From JBNJGT01 sp051819765 (GTDB taxonomy: Archaea > Nanobdellota > Nanobdellia > Woesearchaeales > JACJVW01), in contig JBNJGT010000005.1 in the NCBI GenBank assembly GCA_051819765.1, positions 1 through 45,212 on the forward strand: 45,212 nt of DNA. Reading direction: 5' to 3'. The notes beneath the pieces are model-generated. The model was not told the origin of the DNA and made no database searches. It saw only the letters and a program-made list of their open reading frames with translations. A program made the translations under genes and the position numbers. Positions 39,556 to 45,212 of the stretch are shown here, in pieces (position 1 is the stretch's first letter; each line of letters opens with the position of its first letter).

Positions 39556-40765
39556 TGAGACTCTCGCACGAGGTTTTCATATGCCGATTTTGTATATGGG
39601 TGCAGGCCTCCGCATCCCCATTGGTTCCAAACTTAAGATAACAGAAATCAGATACAGAGATGGACTCCACATAACTGCAAAAATGCTTATTTCCCGTATC
39701 GTGCGCGAGAGAACGAAAACAGAAATCCCGCTTGTAACTGTTATCAATTGAATTGCAGAATTCTCCTGCCTCATCCTGATCATCCAATTCACCAACCCTT
39801 TGACTGATTTCCCGTGATGTCAACTCCTCACTCTTGCAGTCAAGACTACAGGTTTTTGGGGTTTCCCCATCCTCACAAACCCCATTGCCACAACAGGGGA
39901 CAATATCTTTATGGTAACATTCCCCCTCGATACAGATATCCTTGGTGCACGCAAGGTCATCATCACAGTCACCACACGTATCCTTGCACGGTGGACAGCT
40001 TCCCCCACAATCAACTCCCACCTCATCCTGGTTTTTTACTGAATCAGAACAAGTCTCCTTACATGGATCACACGGCCCACCGCAATCGATGCCCACTTCC
40101 CCCTGATTACGGATACCGTCCTTGCATTTGTCACAAGGGGAGCAAACGCCACCACAATCGATGCCAGTCTCATCCTGGTTCATGACCCCATCAGTACAGG
40201 ATTCTGTCGTGACGACCCGAAAAGTATCAGAAGCAGTGGCATTCCCGCCACCATAGGTAATCATCACATCAAGCTCGTATTTCCCTTCATGCAGGCTGGA
40301 GATACTCCGTCGTGTCTCAAATTCAGCGACAGTAGTGACAGCCTTGGATTCCTTCCAGGTATCAACCACCTCACCCGTCTCCAGGTCCTTGATTGAATAC
40401 ATCAGGAACACATCATACCTGCTGGCAGTCCCCATATTGGTCAGCGTATTTGAAAAGATAAGATCATCTTGCTTCTCCAATCTTTTTTCAAGCACTTTAA
40501 CCCGATAATCCAACAGTTGCTCAAGAGAATCGGAAATGAACAAGAAAGGCACCGCAGCAATGAGAATGACCACTACCCCGCCCAAAACAAGAAAGACCTT
40601 TGGTATCCCTCGTGAGACTGGTTGTGGAAACTGCACATATTGCATCGCCTGGTCGACATACCCTGGAGGCCATCCACTGTTTATCAAGTAAGTCCGGATA
40701 TCTGTGTATTGATAGCCTTGATTGACCAGGCTTTGTATGTACATGACAAGTTGATTTTGGACCAT
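39548..40765 (-). CDS. membrane-anchored protein with CGGPC repeats (copy 2)
   Basis: The 405-residue protein has an N-terminal helical bundle of about 40 residues (YIQSLVNQGYQYTDIRTYLI, then SGWPPGYVDQAMQYV) facing the cytoplasm, one transmembrane helix (PKVFLVLGGVVVILIAAVPF), a beta domain (80-190) and three 20-residue Cys repeats of the type C-x-DGIRNQGEVGIDCGGPCDPC. A Cys-rich region and a C-terminal helical domain (DDQDEAGEFCNSIDNSYKRD onward) follow. It is a paralogue of the next gene upstream and is transcribed with an ABC exporter. Function unknown. Confidence 0.82.
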   Translation of the reverse strand: MVQNQLVMYIQSLVNQGYQYTDIRTYLINSGWPPGYVDQAMQYVQFPQPVSRGIPKVFLVLGGVVVILIAAVPFLFISDSLEQLLDYRVKVLEKRLEKQDDLIFSNTLTNMGTASRYDVFLMYSIKDLETGEVVDTWKESKAVTTVAEFETRRSISSLHEGKYELDVMITYGGGNATASDTFRVVTTESCTDGVMNQDETGIDCGGVCSPCDKCKDGIRNQGEVGIDCGGPCDPCKETCSDSVKNQDEVGVDCGGSCPPCKDTCGDCDDDLACTKDICIEGECYHKDIVPCCGNGVCEDGETPKTCSLDCKSEELTSREISQRVGELDDQDEAGEFCNSIDNSYKRDFCFRSLAHDTGNKHFCSYVESISVSDFCYLKFGTNGDAEACTHIQNRHMKTSCESLND

Positions 40766-40767
40766 TT

Positions 40768-42006
40768 TCAGTCAGGTGAGGGCCGTTTCTTAAGTGCATT
40801 ACATGATCGTTTCAGGTAAGGATCAGATATCTTCGAACAGACAGAATAATCATATTCCTCCATTGCAAAATTCATGTAACACGCATCACGTTTTCCACCG
40901 GAACCAACATAATTGCAAAAGATTTTGTTCTTGGTATCATACGCAATGATCTTGAAGCACTCATCCCGCTTTTCCTCATCCGGCACTGAATCACAGAACT
41001 CTCCTGCCGCGTCTTGATCCTTCCCGGCAAGAGCCCGACCCTGGTTAAGGACCTCTTCTCTGGTCATGAGCTCAACTGGCTTGTCAGACTTCGCGCAATC
41101 AGCTGGACAATAGTTCTCACTATCCTCATCATTCTCACCTGCACCATCCTCACATAAGAAGTTACCACAACAGGGGAAGATTGGGGTATTACGGCAACCA
41201 TCTTCTGTGGCATAATCATTGGTGCAAGGGTTATAATCATTGCATTTTTTTGATTCCTCCATACAGGGAGAGCAGGGACCGCCACAGTCTACATCATCCT
41301 CGCCTTGGTTTTTGATACCATCACTGCAACTGACGCATTCCTCACATGGTCCGCCACAATCGATACCCGTCTCCCCTTGGTTTTGTATCTTATCAGAACA
41401 GGTTGCCTCAGCCTCACCATCGATGACAAAACTATCACTGCCAGTGATGTCAGTACCTTTGTAATTCAGTGACGCTTTGATATCATACGTGCCAGGAGCA
41501 AGCGTCAAATCCTTGGTTACTGTTATCCCAGGTTGGATCCCATCTGTCACAGTCCAGCGCAGAACCAGTGAATTGGTGCCTGACTCATACACACGATATG
41601 TAGGAAACACTGTATAGCCCTCAACAGCCTCGCTCGAGAAGGCATTCTCGATCGAAAGAATCCCCTCATCTACAGAGGCCTTCAGGGAATAGGTTGGGAT
41701 ATCTGGTTGCGCAGTAACATCAGAAGAAGAACCACCAAAAAATACGAACACAGAAAGGCTGCACACCAATAAGACCAGAGTGATACTGACTGCAAAAACC
41801 ACGTGCCTATTGAAGCGTATCAGAGGATGCCGCTCTTCATAGGTATTTTCAACTGAATACCCATAGGCAGTATTGATAGCTGCATCTATCTCATATTCAG
41901 GCCAATTGTTCTGGAGAAGATACCATTTGACCTGTTGGTATGTGTACCCCTTTTGCAGACAGCCCCACACGTACTGGACCAGTTGATTGTTCACCATTAT
42001 GTCCAT
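40768..42006 (-). CDS. membrane-anchored protein with CGGPC repeats (copy 1)
   Basis: The 412-residue protein has the same layout as the following paralogue: cytoplasmic helical module (QYVWGCLQKGYTYQQVKWYL, then NNWPEYEIDAAINTAY), one transmembrane helix (HVVFAVSITLVLLVCSLSVF), a beta domain, two CGGPC repeats instead of three, a Cys-rich segment and a matching C-terminal helical domain (DQDAAGEFCDSVPDEEKRDE). A TATA box (TTTTAAATA, about 42027-42035 on the minus strand) makes the ATG at 42006 leaderless and this the first gene of the four-gene operon ending at 38126. The tandem pair points to recent duplication. Confidence 0.82.
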   Translation of the reverse strand: MDIMVNNQLVQYVWGCLQKGYTYQQVKWYLLQNNWPEYEIDAAINTAYGYSVENTYEERHPLIRFNRHVVFAVSITLVLLVCSLSVFVFFGGSSSDVTAQPDIPTYSLKASVDEGILSIENAFSSEAVEGYTVFPTYRVYESGTNSLVLRWTVTDGIQPGITVTKDLTLAPGTYDIKASLNYKGTDITGSDSFVIDGEAEATCSDKIQNQGETGIDCGGPCEECVSCSDGIKNQGEDDVDCGGPCSPCMEESKKCNDYNPCTNDYATEDGCRNTPIFPCCGNFLCEDGAGENDEDSENYCPADCAKSDKPVELMTREEVLNQGRALAGKDQDAAGEFCDSVPDEEKRDECFKIIAYDTKNKIFCNYVGSGGKRDACYMNFAMEEYDYSVCSKISDPYLKRSCNALKKRPSPD

Positions 42007-42080
42007 AAAGGATAAGGAACTTACCTTATTTAAAACTTATGAGAGATAAATATTTATAAGAACATCCATTTTCAGGTCAC

Positions 42081-42761
42081 ATGACAGACACACAAAGGCG
42101 ACAGGTGGCATATAAGGTCAGGATCCAGGACATTCTCGACGGCGAATTCATAAAGCAAGAAGGGTGGAACCCTTCCTATATCCAAAACAACGGCAGGGAA
42201 ATATCCCGTGTCAATATCATCGCCACCATTGTGACTGTCGATGAGAACCAACTCCTTGTAGATGACGGAAGTGGACGCATCACCCTTAGGATCTTTGAGA
42301 ATCAAGACCTCTTCTCAGGGATAGATATTGGGGATAGTATCCTTATCATCGGAAAGGTCCGCGAATTCAATGACCGCTACATCATACCTGAGATCATCAA
42401 GAGGATCTCTGATGCCAGATGGATTGAAGTCCGAAAAAAGGAACTGGAAAAACAGCCAAAAATCCCAAATCAGGCACCAGCTCAAAAAGAGCGAACCACC
42501 AAAGAAGAGGATCTGAGCATTGCTGCAGAATCCCAGGAAAGTGAAGCGAGGCCAGCTGATACTGAAACCCAGGAAAGTGAAGCAACACCAACCGATGCAA
42601 TCTACAACCTGATCAAGAAGGCTGACACCGGGGACGGTGCTGATATTGATGACATCATTGAAAGCTCAAACAACCCAAATGCCGAAAAGATCATCAACAA
42701 CCTTCTGGTTGAAGGTGAAATCTTCGAAATCAGCCCGGGAAAGATAAAAGTCCTAGAATAA
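42081..42761 (+). CDS. OB-fold single-stranded DNA-binding protein (RPA-like)
   Basis: The 226-residue protein has an OB fold at about 18-115 (VNIIATIVTVDENQLLVDDG, then GDSILIIGKVREFNDRYIIP), an acidic Ser/Glu/Thr-rich linker with a duplicated TETQESEA-like unit, and a C-terminal winged-helix-like part (KIINNLLVEGEIFEISPGKI). The layout is that of the small RPA subunit (RPA32 type). It should bind single-stranded DNA in replication or repair. The TATA box AAATATTTATAAG (42049-42061) is about 26 bp upstream, making it leaderless. Confidence 0.82.
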   Translation: MTDTQRRQVAYKVRIQDILDGEFIKQEGWNPSYIQNNGREISRVNIIATIVTVDENQLLVDDGSGRITLRIFENQDLFSGIDIGDSILIIGKVREFNDRYIIPEIIKRISDARWIEVRKKELEKQPKIPNQAPAQKERTTKEEDLSIAAESQESEARPADTETQESEATPTDAIYNLIKKADTGDGADIDDIIESSNNPNAEKIINNLLVEGEIFEISPGKIKVLE

Positions 42762-43604
42762 TGCTGGCGTGATATACGTCTCTATGAACGCTGCTCCGAT
42801 TAAGGTTATGATCGCAAGAATCAGGAGATCCGAGGCATCCATCAGAATCCGTTCCAACTTCTTTGTCCCGAAATCATGCCTGATGATGGCAATCGAGATG
42901 ATACCCCCTGCAAGTCCAGCCATGAAATACGCAAGAATTTCAGGGATACCATGGATCGCGTATCGTAAGATACCCCACGAACCGACCTTGAGGTACACAC
43001 CCACATTAGCAAGCCCGACCGCAGAGCTATACAGTGCCAATTTGCTCCTGATGAAATTACCCAAGGCGACACCGATGACTGAAGCGTTCCACACAAGGAT
43101 GAAAATCGCCCCCAGGCCATAGGTCAATGAGAAAAGGATACAAAAGATCATGACCCGCAGGTTATTGAAGAATATCTTCGAGAAATGATCGAATCCACTG
43201 ATGGCGTTGGCTGTCACCTGACCATTGATCCTGGTGATGGTCTCTTCCTGGACACTGAAAAGGCTCAAGGTCATGTCAGCGGGAAGCACAAGGTACCACA
43301 AGGCATAGGCTGCCGTGATTCCGATAAAAAGGAACATCATGAAATTGAGTGCCTTGAGGTGATGCAGGAGAATCTGCTTTTCTTGCTCATATATCAGGTC
43401 AATCTTTTCCTCATGTTTGATTGCCCGGTACATGATAGGTGCTGCCGCAATTGCAATAAGGAATACCATGACCAGGCTTGCATACTCCCTGAAAATCCAA
43501 TTGCTCAGGTATAATGCCACAGTAGTATAAAGAAATCCGAGAAATATCATAACCCAGGGCCGCCGTTCTGCTGATACCGGCCCCATAAGGGATTCGAGGA
43601 CCAT
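42753..43604 (-). CDS. SpoIIM/DUF95-family membrane protein
   Basis: The 283-residue protein has about six transmembrane helices and the family features VMIFCILFSLTYGLGAIFIL, NASVIGVALGNFI and the GIPEILAYFMAGLAGGIIS segment. SpoIIM homologues are widespread in archaea, where their role is not settled; some accompany vesicle or membrane remodelling genes. The start at 43604 is chosen because TATTTATAAA (about 43625-43634) lies 25 bp upstream on the minus strand; a longer frame begins earlier. It overlaps the RPA-like gene by 9 bp at its 3' end. Confidence 0.85.
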   Translation of the reverse strand: MVLESLMGPVSAERRPWVMIFLGFLYTTVALYLSNWIFREYASLVMVFLIAIAAAPIMYRAIKHEEKIDLIYEQEKQILLHHLKALNFMMFLFIGITAAYALWYLVLPADMTLSLFSVQEETITRINGQVTANAISGFDHFSKIFFNNLRVMIFCILFSLTYGLGAIFILVWNASVIGVALGNFIRSKLALYSSAVGLANVGVYLKVGSWGILRYAIHGIPEILAYFMAGLAGGIISIAIIRHDFGTKKLERILMDASDLLILAIITLIGAAFIETYITPALF

Positions 43605-43713
43605 TATCGTATACTGGTAGCACATATTTATAAACTTTTTGTTAAATCCCACCATATCCCGGAACGCTGCCTTAAAAGTTAGATTTATAAAAACAGGCAC
43701 ATTTGCCACAGGT

Positions 43714-44121
43714 ATGGATTATGACAGTATGCTCAAAAAGGCCAGGAACGAATTGCCTGATTCAATATTTATAAAGGAACGTTTCGAGATCCCGAAAGTC
43801 CGGGGTCATCTGGAAGGCAACAAGACCATCATCACAAACTTCCAGCAGATCGCAAACGCCCTGAGCAGACCCGTTGAACACCTTCTCAAGTATGTCCTAA
43901 AGGAGATTGCAGCGCCCGGTGGCATGAAGAATAACAACCTGATCATCGGAACCAAGGTTGCAGCCTCAAAGATCAATGAGAAGATCCGCCAATACGCAAA
44001 TGAGTTCGTTCTCTGTAACGAATGTGGCAAGCCTGACACCAAGATTGAGAAAGAAAGCAATGTCTGGTATATGAAATGCCAAGCCTGCGGTGCCAGAAGC
44101 CAGGTTCGATCCAGAATCTAG
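43714..44121 (+). CDS. translation initiation factor aIF2 subunit beta
   Basis: This 135-residue protein is aIF2 beta, which with alpha and gamma delivers initiator tRNA. The central domain contains RFEIPKVRGHLEGNKTIITN, and the C-terminal zinc ribbon the pairs CNEC and CQAC in FVLCNECGKPD and YMKCQACGARS. The ATG at 43714 is 26 bp after the TATA box ATTTATAAA (43683-43691), so it is leaderless; a longer upstream frame is unlikely. It is followed 1 bp later by acylphosphatase. Confidence 0.95.
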   Translation: MDYDSMLKKARNELPDSIFIKERFEIPKVRGHLEGNKTIITNFQQIANALSRPVEHLLKYVLKEIAAPGGMKNNNLIIGTKVAASKINEKIRQYANEFVLCNECGKPDTKIEKESNVWYMKCQACGARSQVRSRI

Positions 44122-44122
44122 A

Positions 44123-44377
44123 ATGGTGCACCTTCACATCACCGGACGGGTACAAGGAGTATTCTATCGCAAGTCCGCCCAGGACAAAGCCCGTGAATTG
44201 GATATTACCGGATGGGTAAGAAACAAGCCAGATGGCTCAGTTGAAGCAGTTGCCCACGGAGAACGCGTCCAGGAATTCATTGATTGGTGCTGGAAAGGCC
44301 CACCCGGCTCATCGGTGACAGATATCACAGTAAACCAAGACAACGAGCCACCACACCCGGACTTCTCTATTCGCTAG
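44123..44377 (+). CDS. acyP: acylphosphatase
   Basis: The 84-residue protein is acylphosphatase, which hydrolyses acyl phosphates. The catalytic Arg is in GRVQGVFYRKSAQ and the Asn in GWVRNKPDGSVEAVAHG. The length is typical. It begins one base after the aIF2 beta stop, in the same transcript. The 3' end overlaps the convergent small lipoprotein gene by 11 bp. Confidence 0.95.
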   Translation: MVHLHITGRVQGVFYRKSAQDKARELDITGWVRNKPDGSVEAVAHGERVQEFIDWCWKGPPGSSVTDITVNQDNEPPHPDFSIR

Positions 44378-44552
44378 AATACTCGATTCGGTACCACATA
44401 TTCAGATCCGGCGCCTGCTCCACCTTTTCATAGAAAAACCCTTCCCGCTTGTAATACGGGACATCCTTCTGGCAGATTGGATCATGGGCACATCCCATAA
44501 GTGAGACCGAGAGTGCCACTGTTCCCACCAGTTTAGCCAATCCTTGATACAT
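44367..44552 (-). CDS. small lipoprotein
   Basis: The 61-residue protein has a signal peptide ending in a lipobox (SLMGC), so Cys21 would be lipidated and the mature part (AHDPICQKDVPYYKREGFFY onward) exposed outside the membrane. A TATA-like TATTATAAATATTATT (about 44573-44588) is 25-28 bp upstream on the minus strand. It could be a further substrate of the Lgt-like protein. Family not recognised. Confidence 0.7.
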   Translation of the reverse strand: MYQGLAKLVGTVALSVSLMGCAHDPICQKDVPYYKREGFFYEKVEQAPDLNMWYRIEYSSE

Positions 44553-44974
44553 GCTATCCAGAAATCAAAGGAGTATTATAAATATTATTCAACTGATTAA
44601 AAAGAACTCAAATAGCGAGAACAGAGGATAAAAACCTCAGCCACCCTACATTTCTTCCCCAGATCAAAATAGATTCAAAAAACCCCTGAACCGACAAGGA
44701 AACCGTCACAAGATGCAATCCACCCTACAGCACTTAAACCACGAAAAATCGAGGCTTTCACAGCCACGAACTACCCGTTTGCAGAGGTATTCAAATGACC
44801 TACAGCAACACTTATTCCACCAAAATCCACCATGCAAGTTTCGAAGGACGCATAGTGGTTTCCAAATAAAAGTCATTCGAGAAAACGTGAACAAATCGTA
44901 CCTAATGGATACTGAAGAAAACAAGGAATTTTTAAAGGCAAACTTTAAAAATTCCAGAAGCCCGTGACAACAGA
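44553..44974. other. long intergenic region
   Basis: About 420 bp have no convincing gene. An 84-residue plus-strand frame (44713-44967) lacks a Shine-Dalgarno sequence, a properly spaced TATA box and a recognisable fold. Two promoters are present: for the lipoprotein (minus, about 44580) and for the partial membrane protein (AACTTTAAAAATT, about 44940-44952). Confidence 0.5.
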
Positions 44975-45212
44975 ATGAATCGGTTCACAAGAGGGCTCAT
45001 ATACGATACAATATTCTATACAAGCCTGGCTACCCTCTTTCTCATCTTTAACAGCATACTCAATATCGCAATCAAAAATCCTGACCTCACCCAGCTTGAG
45101 ACAGCCCAAACCGACTTATTGGCAAACCTCTTATACCTTGGAGCAAGCCTGACCCTCTTTACGCTCTTGTTTGCCGCATCATTTGTATACCTGAAAGCAA
45201 AGATTTGGCAAA
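44975..45212 (+). CDS. polytopic membrane protein, N-terminal part
   Basis: The frame starts at ATG 44975 and runs off the window after 79 codons. It reads MNRFTRGLIYDTIFYTSLAT and continues with hydrophobic helices at about residues 12-32 and 52-74 (ANLLYLGASLTLFTLLFAAS). A TATA-like TTTAAAAATT lies about 27 bp upstream. The family cannot be told from this part. Confidence 0.6.
   Translation, partial: MNRFTRGLIYDTIFYTSLATLFLIFNSILNIAIKNPDLTQLETAQTDLLANLLYLGASLTLFTLLFAASFVYLKAKIWQ

Noticed and set aside
44713..44967. 84-residue plus-strand open reading frame
   Set aside because: No Shine-Dalgarno sequence, no TATA box at the right distance, unusual composition and no recognisable fold; most likely chance.
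1..45212. CRISPR arrays, insertion sequences, prophage or toxin-antitoxin loci
   Set aside because: No regularly spaced direct repeats, transposase, integrase or phage structural genes are seen; the AbrB-like protein has no toxin partner.

Overview
The window is a gene-dense archaeal chromosome segment. The archaeal assignment rests on a histone, TFE, RNA polymerase subunits D and N, aIF2 beta, PAN, MCM, FEN1, Hjc, RNase Z, tRNA endonuclease and an archaeal-type SRP RNA. TATA boxes lie about 22-28 bp upstream of many start codons, which implies largely leaderless mRNAs. Exported proteins with a KRGQ-type N-terminus and CGGPC repeats, together with pervasive overlaps between convergent genes, suggest an uncultured DPANN-like lineage. 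That placement is an inference.

Left end (1-5.7 kb): a PAS/DUF835/winged-helix sensor-regulator is followed by a compact operon encoding a V4R-domain protein and homologues of BchL, BchN and BchB, the subunits of dark-operative protochlorophyllide reductase (DPOR). The BchL-like and BchN-like proteins keep the iron-sulfur cysteines. The BchB-like protein has Glu at the position of the unusual Asp ligand and lacks the C-terminal domain. No chlorophyll genes are visible, so the substrate is unknown. This is the strongest candidate for an undescribed system.

5.7-10.1 kb: the conserved archaeal cluster uS13-uS4-uS11-rpoD-tRNA-Leu(GAG)-eL18-uL13-uS9-rpoN. A PH-like membrane protein is inserted after the tRNA and a small basic protein follows rpoN.

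10.1-21.3 kb: housekeeping genes: presenilin-type protease, metallo-beta-lactamase protein, SRP RNA, M16 and M24 peptidases, PAN, a candidate C/D-like small RNA, Trm5-like methyltransferase, FEN1, a winged-helix/nuclease-like protein, tRNA endonuclease, RNase Z, histone and Hjc.

21.5-25.7 kb: a second sensory module: FIST protein and a 66-residue partner, divergent from an iron-type alcohol dehydrogenase and a second PAS/DUF835/HTH regulator.

25.9-34.4 kb: TFE, a ribose-1,5-bisphosphate isomerase-like protein, a tail-anchored Lys-rich protein, MCM, a cysteine-rich lipoprotein sharing a divergent promoter with an Lgt-like protein, a GT4 glycosyltransferase and a B12/radical SAM protein.

34.5-45.2 kb: a tandem AbrB-domain regulator coupled to an 1100-residue exported protein, an operon of two cysteine-repeat proteins with an ABC transporter, an OB-fold RPA-like protein, a SpoIIM-family membrane protein, aIF2 beta, acylphosphatase, a small lipoprotein and the start of a membrane protein that runs off the end.
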